Part shown: one piece after another, positions 1 to 6,412 of the stretch | How positions within the stretch are numbered: position 1 is the stretch's first letter | How the letters are laid out: each line of letters opens with the position of its first letter | Source of the DNA: CAYMOV01 sp964392085 | Lineage (GTDB): Bacteria > Oederibacteriota > Muellerivitia > Muellerivitales > Muellerivitaceae | Reading direction: 5' to 3' | NCBI GenBank assembly: GCA_964392085.1 | Contig: CAYMOV010000129.1 | Span: 1-6,723 of the forward strand | DNA length: 6,723 nt | Translations under genes and position numbers: made by a program | Notes under the pieces: generated by a model | Told to the model about the DNA's origin: nothing | The model's database searches: none | What the model saw: the letters and a program-made list of their open reading frames with translations, nothing else

Positions 1-1778
1 TCCCGGCGGACGACCCCCGGATCCAATACTCGGGCCGGATCGACTTCACCGACCCCAAGGCCCCCCGGTTCGACTGGTCGGGCGTGTCCCTGACCGTCCG
101 GTTCAAGGGCGACGCCGTGGGGTTCGTCCTGGCGGACGGGGCCAACAACTACAACCTCACCGTGGACGATCGGCCCGTCACGGTTTGGGCCACCACGAAA
201 GGCCGGGTCGAATACATCGCCGGGCATTTCAAGAAGGGCGACCACCTGGCGCGCCTGTCCAAACGCACCGAGGGTTATTTTGGGGTCGCGACCTTCAAGG
301 GAATCCTGCTCCCGAAGGACGGGGTCCTGCTCGAAGCGCCGCCCAAACCCACCCGCCGCATCGAGTTCCTCGGGGCCTCCTGGACCTGCGGCTACGGCAA
401 CGAGGGCACGTCGATCCATTGCCCGGACCTCCGCCCGCTGGAGAACGCCGACCTGGCCTTCGGCCCGGTGGCCGCCCGGAGGCTCGGGGCGGAGTGGCAC
501 CTGACGGCCTATTCGGGCAAGGGCATCTGCCGAAACTACGGCGCCCCGAAGGCCGAATCACCGGACCCCTACGGGCAATTGTTCGACCGGACCGTCCAGG
601 GCGACGCGAACCTGAAATGGGACTTCAAGTCCTGGGTGCCGGATGTGGTGGTCCTCAACCTGGGTGTCAACGATTTCAGCACCCAACCCGCGCCGGCGCC
701 GAAGGTCTTCATTTCAAATTACGTGGAACTGCTGGGGCGGGTGCGCTCCGCCTATCCCCAGGCCTGGATCGTGGCGTTCGACGCGACGGGTTGGCCCGAT
801 TACATCCAGTACGTCCAGGCGGCGGTGGCGGAGTTCAAGCGACGGGGCGACGGGAAAACCCTGTCCCTGGAGTTCCCCCCCTACCCGCCCGCGCTCCATG
901 CCTGCGACTACCACCCCAGCGTGACGGCTGACCGCCAGATCGCGGAGAACCTGGTCACTCAAATCTCGAAACTCTGGGCGGAGGACGCTTCCCCATCGCC
1001 AAGCGGGGTCGTCCCCCCGACCCCCGCGCCTTCCAACCCGCCGGCGGCTTCGCCGACCGAGCCGGCGGCGGACGGCGCTTGGCTCACCGGCGTCCGGCGC
1101 GGGGCTTTCCGATACGACTTCAAGGGACCGCTGGATGAGTCGGTATGGGAAAAGGGCCGTTACTCGATCGACGAAGGCGGCAGTTATTCCGACCCCGCCG
1201 AGGTGAAGGACGGGGCGGGGTTCCTCACCCTGGTCGTCAGCCGCCTGGCCAATCCCGTCGGGCGTCACCCCTTCACCGGCGCGGGGATCCAAAGCAAGGC
1301 CTTCTTCGGCCACGGCCGGTTCACCGTTCGGATGAAGTCGAACATCAAGCCCGGTACGGTCAGCTCGTTCTTCCTGATGAACAAATGGGAACCGGGCAAC
1401 TGGTTCCACAAGGAGATCGACATCGAGTTTTTGGGAAAGGACCCCCGGACCGTACAGTTCGTGACGCACCGGTACCACTCGGACCAGGGCCCCTCGGCCA
1501 TGGGCCACGCCCACGTCGTCACGCTCCCCTTCGGGTACGGCGACGGTTTCCACGACTACTCGATCCATTGGACGAAGGACAAGGTGGAATGGTCGGTGGA
1601 CGGCAAGAAGATCTGGGAGACCGCCGAGAATGTCCCCGACGCGCCGCTCAACATCTTCATGAACCATTGGGGGCCGGACCCGACCAACGAGTGGAGCGCG
1701 TCCTGGGTCGGCAAGATGGACCTGGAGGCCCTGCCCTCGAAGGCCGAATACCAGTGGGTCCGCTACGAGCCGGAATAA
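1..1778 (+). CDS. CE2 acetylesterase (SGNH) fused to GH16 beta-glucanase, 5' end missing
   Basis: This is a bifunctional, probably secreted polysaccharide enzyme; its start lies left of the window. The frame is open from position 3. The GTG at 84 is an internal Val, because the 27 codons before it read as the conserved start of the CE2 beta-sandwich (IQYSGRIDF...RFDWSGVSL). Numbering from that GTG, residues 1-85 are the beta-sandwich and about 92-300 the SGNH esterase, with nucleophile block FLGASWTCGYG (Ser99), LGVND (Asn196) and CDYHPS (His277). A Pro/Ser/Ala linker follows at 303-331. Residues 342-564 are GH16 with the motif KEIDIEFLGKDP: Glu444 nucleophile, Asp446, Glu448 acid/base. The MNHWG and YQWVRYE segments near the end resemble bacterial licheninases. 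By family, CE2 removes acetyl groups from sugar O-6 positions and GH16 cuts beta-1,3/1,4-glucans; exact substrates are inferred. The block-I Asp is replaced by Ala98. Confidence 0.9.
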   Translation, partial: PADDPRIQYSGRIDFTDPKAPRFDWSGVSLTVRFKGDAVGFVLADGANNYNLTVDDRPVTVWATTKGRVEYIAGHFKKGDHLARLSKRTEGYFGVATFKGILLPKDGVLLEAPPKPTRRIEFLGASWTCGYGNEGTSIHCPDLRPLENADLAFGPVAARRLGAEWHLTAYSGKGICRNYGAPKAESPDPYGQLFDRTVQGDANLKWDFKSWVPDVVVLNLGVNDFSTQPAPAPKVFISNYVELLGRVRSAYPQAWIVAFDATGWPDYIQYVQAAVAEFKRRGDGKTLSLEFPPYPPALHACDYHPSVTADRQIAENLVTQISKLWAEDASPSPSGVVPPTPAPSNPPAASPTEPAADGAWLTGVRRGAFRYDFKGPLDESVWEKGRYSIDEGGSYSDPAEVKDGAGFLTLVVSRLANPVGRHPFTGAGIQSKAFFGHGRFTVRMKSNIKPGTVSSFFLMNKWEPGNWFHKEIDIEFLGKDPRTVQFVTHRYHSDQGPSAMGHAHVVTLPFGYGDGFHDYSIHWTKDKVEWSVDGKKIWETAENVPDAPLNIFMNHWGPDPTNEWSASWVGKMDLEALPSKAEYQWVRYEPE

Positions 1779-1810
1779 AAAAAGGGCCCCGGGAAACCCG
1801 GGGCCCTCTT
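1777..1810. terminator. Bidirectional Rho-independent terminator
   Basis: A perfect 10-bp stem (1784-1793 with 1797-1806) has a 3-base AAA loop. It is flanked by seven A on the left (1777-1783) and TCTT on the right. For the minus-strand gene ending at 1832 the A run becomes a classic U-tract, so this is a strong terminator in that direction. For the plus-strand esterase-glucanase gene the U-tract is short (TCTT). The A run includes the last two bases of that gene's TAA stop codon. The placement between two convergent genes supports the call. Confidence 0.9.
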
Positions 1811-1813
1811 GAA

Positions 1814-1834
1814 TAACCGAACAGCTGTTGGTTA
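1814..1834. repeat. 21-bp near-perfect palindrome next to the terminator
   Basis: TAACC-g-AACAGCTGTT-GGTTA is an inverted repeat with 10-base arms and one unpaired G at 1819. Its core, 1820-1829, is a perfect palindrome. The last three bases are the stop codon of the minus-strand barrel gene. In that gene's transcript it would form a hairpin just before the terminator stem. It may protect the 3' end or be a protein-binding site; no function can be assigned. Confidence 0.5.
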
Positions 1835-2968
1835 GAGGTGAAGGACCAAGTTGAGCCCCGCCCGAACCCCGCTGAAGTCGATGTCAACGGGCGAACCGTC
1901 GCTGTAGCTGCTGAGGGGGCCCGAACCCGACCCGCCGCCGGTGACGGTGTAGGTCGCGTTCCGGATGTGGGCCCATTGGTAGCCCAATTGCAGGAGGAGC
2001 GCGCCGCGGTAGTGCCGCATGAGGGTGAGTTCCAGGTCCGCGCGGTAGTAGGGCGCGCTGCCGCCGTAGCTCTCGGAATACCAGGTGCCGTAGTCGTCCG
2101 AAGCCGTGAGGCCAGCGCCCGAGGCCAACTGGAGGCGGCCCCCATAGAGGGCCAGGGCCACCCGGCTGTTGGGCTTGGCCCGGAGCCGCACCTTGAGGCC
2201 GTAGGAGTAGGCGTTGAACAGGAAGTCGTAGTTGGTGTTGGCCACGGTGGTGTCATAGCCGTACCAACGGGGCACGTAGGTCACGTTGGAGACCGTGGCC
2301 TGGTTGCCCAACCCATCGACGTAGTATTGGCCGAAGGCCCCCGCCTCGAAACGGGGGGTGACGCGGTACATCAGGTCCAGGTCCAGGCTGGTCGGGGAGG
2401 GGACGTCATAGCCCCCCAGGGACGGGTCCACCGAATCAAGCCAATATTGTTGGATCTCGTTGTTGGGCGTGTGGCCGCCCGTCGAGAAACCGACCCCCAG
2501 GTTGAACCCGCGGTGGAAGGGACCGGGCCCCGGGTCGGGACTGCCGACGCCGGTCTCCACGAGCAACCTGCGGCGGTGGTGGTGGCGGAACCAGAAGGGC
2601 CCGAAACCGAACCCTTCCTCCTCGATCACGGTGGTTTCGGGCTGGGGGGCCGGGGTGGCTTCCACGCCCGGGGTGTCGGCGGGGGCCGGGGATTCGGTCC
2701 CGTCGTCGGCCGTCGGCGCGGGTTTTCCCAGTTGGCCCGTCAGGTCCTCCTGCGTCTTCGAGTCGAAGACCTTGGCGATCGTCCTCGCGGGATAAAAGCG
2801 GGACTTCAACGTCTTGTCCTTCAGGTACAGCCCCGTCGAATCCATGCCGATCAGTTCGCCTTTGATCAAATCGTTGTTGACCATGACCAGTGAGACTTCG
2901 CGGCACCAGGCGGCCAGGGGCAACCAAATGAGGACCAACCCCATCGCCAAGATTTTTTTAACGCACAT
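1832..2968 (-). CDS. Exported protein with predicted outer-membrane beta-barrel
   Basis: A 378-residue protein that I do not recognise by name. It begins with a Sec signal peptide (Lys4-Lys5, hydrophobic stretch about 6-20, likely cut near Ala-Trp-Cys at 20-22). The sequence before Cys22 is not a good lipobox. Residues 25-70 form a small beta-rich unit of the 'V..N.D.IKGELIGMDSTGLYLKD' kind, resembling the Sm/SH3-like modules often found at the start of bacterial surface proteins. A Pro/Ala/Thr/Glu-rich linker covers about 82-118, followed by a HHHRRR patch at 129-134. Residues about 150-378 show alternating polar/hydrophobic strands rich in Tyr and Gly, ending LNLVLHL, as expected for an outer-membrane barrel. 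The last residue is Leu rather than the usual Phe. It lies 122 bp after the deacetylase gene on the same strand and may be co-transcribed with it. Confidence 0.75.
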   Translation of the reverse strand: MCVKKILAMGLVLIWLPLAAWCREVSLVMVNNDLIKGELIGMDSTGLYLKDKTLKSRFYPARTIAKVFDSKTQEDLTGQLGKPAPTADDGTESPAPADTPGVEATPAPQPETTVIEEEGFGFGPFWFRHHHRRRLLVETGVGSPDPGPGPFHRGFNLGVGFSTGGHTPNNEIQQYWLDSVDPSLGGYDVPSPTSLDLDLMYRVTPRFEAGAFGQYYVDGLGNQATVSNVTYVPRWYGYDTTVANTNYDFLFNAYSYGLKVRLRAKPNSRVALALYGGRLQLASGAGLTASDDYGTWYSESYGGSAPYYRADLELTLMRHYRGALLLQLGYQWAHIRNATYTVTGGGSGSGPLSSYSDGSPVDIDFSGVRAGLNLVLHL

Positions 2969-2974
2969 GGGCCG

Positions 2975-2980
2975 CTCCTT
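2975..2980 (-). promoter_or_regulatory. Ribosome binding site for the barrel-protein gene
   Basis: The minus strand reads AAGGAG six bases before the ATG at 2968. This is a near-ideal Shine-Dalgarno site and fixes that start. Confidence 0.85.
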
Positions 2981-3090
2981 GGAAGGTTCTATGGGGTTTG
3001 GACGCTAGAGGGAGGCTTCGGGTTCCCCAGGTGGGGACCCCATCAAATAGACGAAATGTGGGGCCCCAAAGTGTCGGCCCGCCCCGGGGT

Positions 3091-5187
3091 TCAAGGTTCC
3101 TTGGGCCTTTCGAACCGCAGGTCGGTCACGGGTTGGCCGTCCCCGTCGTTGAACCTCACATAGGCCCCGTAATGGGCCGGGTCGAAGCCCGTGCCGCCCG
3201 ACGGGTCCGCGCCGTACAGCAGGCGCAGGTCGTTCCAACCCTTCCGCAAGACGGCCCCTCGGTCGGCTTCCAGGTCCCCGTTCACGCTCCAGGATCCCAC
3301 TCCGACCGGAGGGGTCACCAGTTCCACCTTCCGATCCGACGGCGAATAAACCCGGCCCACCAATAGGTAGGAGAGGACCTTGCCGTAGGGATAAAAGACC
3401 GTCTTGTCCCAGGTATAGAAGTTCTCGCCGGCGGGCTTGCCCGTGGTCAACACGAGGTTCGGGTTGAAACCCTGGGTGTCCCGCGCGCTCCAGGCGCGCC
3501 AGGAGACGGTCACCCCCTCGAAGAGCTTGTAGCCCCCCTTGATCCGGGCGCCCTTCAGGATCGCCCAGGTGAACCGCTCGAAGTCGAAGTCCTTCCGGTC
3601 CGAGGGCAGGGGCCCCAGCGCCAGGAAGCCGTCCCGCGCGAAGGCGGGGTCGGGCTTTTCCTCGGGCACCCGGCAGGTGGCGTAGAGCCGGGCCCGGACC
3701 TCGCCGAAGAGGAAGTCCACCTGGGCCGCGTCGAACTCCTCACCGCGAAGGTCGCGCGGGTCCTGCGCGGCGCCCGATTCGGTTCCCCGGGGCTTGACCG
3801 TGATGGCCAAGGTCTTGTCACCGCCCGGCGCCAGGCCTCCCGCGGGCCGCGCCGTTACCCCGTCCTCCCACCTTGGGCCGGCCCGGAAGACCACCCGCAT
3901 ATCGTGGAGGATGCGCCATCCCTTGTTCTTGACCTTCAGCACCAGCTTGCCGTCCCGTCGGTAGAGCCTCACGTGCAGGCCCGCCAAGTCGTCCGGCACG
4001 GGCGCCGCGTCCACGTCCTCCTCGTTGCCGGGGTTGTCGGTCTTGGAGTAGATCTTGGGCAAACCCCGGCCATTGTCGTGGAACAGGTCGAAGCCGTAGA
4101 CGCCGTTTCCGCCGAAGGGCTTGGTTGGGGCCCCTTCGCAAACCACCGATTCGGCGTCCCCCGACGCCACATCCTCAAGGAGGAAGGACAGGGGCGTCAG
4201 GTCGCCCAAGTCCAGCGGGTCGGGCCGGGAAACCGAAAGGGTCAGGACATTTCCCTCCACGCTCGTGGAGATGTGGGTCTTGAGGGCCTGGGCCCGGTAG
4301 GCCGCGTATTGGTTCTGGTTGCAGTACCACCAACGGCCCACGCCGTCCCAGGCGTCCAAAAGGGCTTCGAGACGCGGCAAGCCGGGCCCGCCCCAGGCGT
4401 CGGGCCACGCGTGCATGGTGGCGAGGTACAGGGGCCGTTCCGCGCCCCGGCGTCGGCGCCTGCGCTCCACCGAAACCTCCAAGCCGTTCTGGGGCGACCC
4501 ATCGAGCGACACGAACCGCGAGGCCAGCAGGCGCCCCTCGGGGATCCACCCCTCGTCCTCCCCGAGGAAGTAGAGGCCCGACCGAAGGATCAACTCCTCC
4601 AGTTCCTCCGGACCGGGTTCCCCGGACAAGGGGTTCTTGAAGGACACGAAGGGGTAGGTGAAGGCCGACAGGGGCGATTGGGACGCGACCTCGCGGTCGA
4701 TGCGCCCCCCCAGGATCTCCTCGAAGGCTCGGTTGCGCGAGAGCCAGGGAAGGTACTCGTGGTTCAGGGTGTGGTCACCGATGGAGTTGCCGCCCGCCAA
4801 CAGGGCCTTCGGGAGGGCGGTGGCCGGGTCCCCCGCCAGGGCGAGGCCCAGGGCGTTCGGCGCGGCCCAGGCCGAGGAGGCGTTGAGGTAGAAGGTGCCC
4901 CTCATGTTCCGGGCCCTCAGCAACCGGGCCACGGTCAGGTCGTTCAGGTTGTTGTCGTCCCAGCGCGACGAGAAGGCCGCGTCGAGGTCGTGGTACAGGC
5001 CGGTCACCGTCACGCGGGCCTTCTGGGCGGCCTCGGGCGTCTTGAAGCGGATCAGGACGGTCTGGCGGTAGAAACCCAGCTCCGGGATGTCGGGCGCGGT
5101 TGAAAAACCACAACAAGGCCAAACAATTTGAACCACCAAGCTCACCCAGAACACCAAGAAAAACTTTTTCGGGGAAATCATTTTCAT
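3091..5187 (-). CDS. Secreted NodB-like (CE4) polysaccharide deacetylase with C-terminal beta domains
   Basis: A 698-residue exported protein, started at the ATG at 5187 because GGAG lies 10 bases upstream and the signal peptide (Lys2, Lys7-Lys8, hydrophobic 9-24) then begins at residue 1; an upstream ATG at 5250 would add 21 non-signal residues. Residues about 62-300 are a NodB-type domain: RWDDNN (Asp77-Asp78) as motif 1, GDHTLNH (His139, His143) as the metal-binding motif 2, FTYPF at 176-180 as motif 3, and LATMHAWPD (His259) as motif 5, followed by WWYCNQNQYAAYR. The family removes N- or O-acetyl groups from polysaccharides using a metal held by Asp-His-His. Motif 1 is not the usual TFDDG, and motif 3 lacks the usual Arg. 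Residues about 305-520 look beta-sandwich-like. Residues 521-698 resemble galactose-binding-like modules (YSPSDRKVEL, VNGDL, RKGWNDLRLLYG). An Arg6 tract sits at 242-247. The substrate is unknown. Confidence 0.85.
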   Translation of the reverse strand: MKMISPKKFFLVFWVSLVVQIVWPCCGFSTAPDIPELGFYRQTVLIRFKTPEAAQKARVTVTGLYHDLDAAFSSRWDDNNLNDLTVARLLRARNMRGTFYLNASSAWAAPNALGLALAGDPATALPKALLAGGNSIGDHTLNHEYLPWLSRNRAFEEILGGRIDREVASQSPLSAFTYPFVSFKNPLSGEPGPEELEELILRSGLYFLGEDEGWIPEGRLLASRFVSLDGSPQNGLEVSVERRRRRRGAERPLYLATMHAWPDAWGGPGLPRLEALLDAWDGVGRWWYCNQNQYAAYRAQALKTHISTSVEGNVLTLSVSRPDPLDLGDLTPLSFLLEDVASGDAESVVCEGAPTKPFGGNGVYGFDLFHDNGRGLPKIYSKTDNPGNEEDVDAAPVPDDLAGLHVRLYRRDGKLVLKVKNKGWRILHDMRVVFRAGPRWEDGVTARPAGGLAPGGDKTLAITVKPRGTESGAAQDPRDLRGEEFDAAQVDFLFGEVRARLYATCRVPEEKPDPAFARDGFLALGPLPSDRKDFDFERFTWAILKGARIKGGYKLFEGVTVSWRAWSARDTQGFNPNLVLTTGKPAGENFYTWDKTVFYPYGKVLSYLLVGRVYSPSDRKVELVTPPVGVGSWSVNGDLEADRGAVLRKGWNDLRLLYGADPSGGTGFDPAHYGAYVRFNDGDGQPVTDLRFERPKEP

Positions 5188-5197
5188 GGCTGAATTT

Positions 5198-5201
5198 CTC
5201 C
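5198..5201 (-). promoter_or_regulatory. Ribosome binding site deciding the deacetylase start
   Basis: The minus strand reads GGAG ten bases before the ATG at 5187. It supports that start over the in-frame ATGs at 5250 and 5181. Confidence 0.55.
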
Positions 5202-5283
5202 AAAGACGGTGAAAGCGGTCAACGGCGACCCTGTTTGAACCGGCACCCATCTGGCTACGTCAGGGGGCGTAATCCAGGTCACC

Positions 5284-5312
5284 AATATAGACTTACTGAA
5301 AATGGATTTCGA
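5284..5312 (-). promoter_or_regulatory. Candidate sigma-70-like promoter for the deacetylase gene
   Basis: On the minus strand, TCGAAA (5307-5312) and TATATT (5284-5289) are 17 bases apart. They match the -35 consensus at 4 of 6 and the -10 consensus at 5 of 6. The -10 box is about 100 bases before the start codon. The patch is AT-rich in an otherwise GC-rich window. This is a consensus match only. Confidence 0.35.
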
Positions 5313-5322
5313 CCGACCCAAA

Positions 5323-5427
5323 CACCCCTCACCCAACCCTCTCCCCCAAGGGGCGGGGGTTAATCTCAATACCAACCGCTGAACTAGTCTCCCTCTCCCT
5401 TGAGGGGAGAGGGGCGGGGTGAGGGTG
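5323..5427. repeat. REP-like inverted-repeat element with two internal hairpins
   Basis: This 105-bp non-coding element is made of two related C-rich/G-rich hairpins. The first pairs 5335-5346 with 5350-5361 (loop CAA, one mismatch and one G-T pair). The second pairs 5391-5400 with 5404-5413 (loop TGA, one G-T pair). The outer arms, 5323-5346 and 5404-5427, are also imperfect reverse complements of each other (CACCC...CCCTCTCCCC against GGGGAGAGGG...GGGTG), so the whole unit could fold as one long structure. Short CCCTCACCC/CCCTCTCCCC palindromes of this kind are scattered in many bacterial genomes, and their spurious translations read 'LTPPLSPQGRG' and 'GRGLGEG'. No transposase is nearby. 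It fills most of the 293-bp gap between the HAD and deacetylase genes and may shape read-through between them. Confidence 0.75.
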
Positions 5428-5480
5428 ACACGAAGCCTGTTCATGGGTTTTTCATTGGACGACGGTCGGATGGAATCGGG

Positions 5481-6248
5481 TCATTCCGGAACCGAGACGG
5501 GGGAGATCCACCACTTGGGCGGGGGGGCGCCCGCCTCCACCTTTTCGATCCAGGCCGGAAGGTCCTGGAGGCCCGTGATCAGGCCGATCCGGTCGTCGAG
5601 CGGCGAGGCCGCGTAACGGGCCGTGCGGTTGAGCCAAAGGGCCGACAACCCCGCCCCGAGCGCCCCCTCGACGTCGCGCTTCGGGTTGTCCCCCACCATG
5701 AGGCACAGGTGCGCGTCGACCCCCAGATGGCGGCAGGCGAACAGGAAATGCTCGGGGTGGGGCTTGGCGGCCTGGCATTCCTCCGCCACGAACACCGCGT
5801 CGAACCATCGCTTCAGGCCGAGGCGCTCGAACTTGCGGTGCTGGAAATCGTTGCCGCCGTTGGTCACCACCGCGAGCCGGTACCGGCCTTGAAGGCCTTC
5901 CAACACGGGCTCCACGTCGTCGAACAGGCGCCAGCTTTCCTCCATGCCCGAGACGAAATCCCGGGCCAGGGCCTTCGGGTCCCCCAAATTCGGTTGCCGC
6001 GACTCGGACAGGACGCGTTCCCAGGCCCGGGCGAGGATGTCCTCGGGCGAATCATAACGGTCGGGCCGCTCGCCCAGCATCCATTCCTCGAAGGCGAAAC
6101 GCTCAAAGAGCGGCCGTAGCCGGTCCCAATCCACGCCCGGCGGGGTGTCGGCTCGGCGTCCCCTCAGCCGGTCCCAGGCCTCCGCCAGGGCGGAGGTGGA
6201 ATCCAGCAGGGTGTCGTCCATGTCGAAAAAGACCGCCTGGAACTTCAT
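5481..6248 (-). CDS. HAD-superfamily phosphatase, subfamily IA (YjjG-like)
   Basis: A 255-residue cytoplasmic hydrolase that by family removes phosphate from small metabolites through an aspartyl-phosphate intermediate. All four HAD motifs are present: FFDMDDT (nucleophile Asp9, acid/base Asp11), VVTNGG (Thr129), Lys162 in AAKPHP, and VGDNPKRD (Asp187, Asp192) binding Mg. The helical cap lies between about residues 15 and 110. The VGDN..RDVEGA..AGL..LWLN pattern is closest to YjjG/YfnB nucleotidases and N-acylneuraminate-9-phosphatase-like members, so the substrate could be a nucleotide or a sugar phosphate; I do not choose. The ATG at 6248 was selected because motif I then sits at the usual distance from the N-terminus and a G-rich site (GGGGGA) lies just upstream. 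The longer frame to 6398 adds 50 residues unlike the family. It is 293 bp upstream of the deacetylase gene on the same strand. Confidence 0.9.
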   Translation of the reverse strand: MKFQAVFFDMDDTLLDSTSALAEAWDRLRGRRADTPPGVDWDRLRPLFERFAFEEWMLGERPDRYDSPEDILARAWERVLSESRQPNLGDPKALARDFVSGMEESWRLFDDVEPVLEGLQGRYRLAVVTNGGNDFQHRKFERLGLKRWFDAVFVAEECQAAKPHPEHFLFACRHLGVDAHLCLMVGDNPKRDVEGALGAGLSALWLNRTARYAASPLDDRIGLITGLQDLPAWIEKVEAGAPPPKWWISPVSVPE

Positions 6249-6276
6249 TCCATCCCCCACCCGAATATGGGTTTTC

Positions 6277-6304
6277 CCCGGGTCCGGACCCCGGTTCGGG
6301 TCCC
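6277..6304. repeat. Overlapping short palindromes in the HAD gene leader
   Basis: A perfect 12-bp palindrome, GGGTCCGGACCC (6280-6291), overlaps a second inverted repeat, GGACCC (6286-6291) with GGGTCC (6298-6303). The two pairings exclude each other, so RNA from this region could switch between two hairpins. The site is 29-56 bases upstream of the HAD start codon. In such GC-rich DNA short palindromes arise easily, so function is uncertain. Confidence 0.3.
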
Positions 6305-6348
6305 ATCCGCCTGGGTAAACGTGTCGCCAAGATTTTACCGGAGGTCCG

Positions 6349-6378
6349 TTGTAAAAAGTGGGATTCCCACCGTAAGCT
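6349..6378 (+). promoter_or_regulatory. Weak candidate promoter with internal palindrome for the lipoprotein gene
   Basis: TTGTAA (6349-6354) and TAAGCT (6373-6378) are spaced 18 bases apart, about 35 bases before the ATG at 6413. Between them is a perfect 13-bp palindrome, GTGGGA-T-TCCCAC (6358-6370), a plausible operator position. Both boxes match consensus poorly, so this is tentative. Confidence 0.25.
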
Positions 6379-6412
6379 TCCCCAACTTCCAAAATCAAAT
6401 GCCGGGGGACCT

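Noticed and set aside
84..86. GTG at 84 as start of the CE2-GH16 gene
   Set aside because: The frame is open to the left edge and the upstream residues match the CE2 beta-sandwich, so the true start is outside the window.
714..1667. Minus-strand frame of 317 codons opposite the CE2-GH16 gene
   Set aside because: No recognisable domain, and it lies opposite well-conserved catalytic motifs on the plus strand.
1838..2893. Plus-strand frame of 351 codons opposite the barrel gene
   Set aside because: Same kind of composition, no ribosome site or motifs, whereas the minus-strand gene has AAGGAG and a signal peptide.
3021..3042. GC-rich hairpin between the deacetylase and barrel genes as a terminator
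   Set aside because: The stem (GGGTCCCC with GGGGAACCC on the minus strand) has a bulge and no U-tract follows, so it is not an intrinsic terminator.
3904..5103. Long plus-strand frame of 399 codons opposite the deacetylase
   Set aside because: Val/Gly/Arg/Gln-rich without domain motifs; an antisense shadow in GC-rich DNA of a gene with signal peptide and NodB motifs.
5184..5444. Minus-strand frame encoding 'LTPPLSPQGRG...GRGLGEG'
   Set aside because: It is a translation of the REP-like hairpin element; such peptides are well-known artefacts of these repeats.
6249..6398. 50-residue N-terminal extension of the HAD protein
   Set aside because: It is unlike HAD proteins and would put motif I 50 residues too far in; the ATG at 6248 has a G-rich ribosome site.
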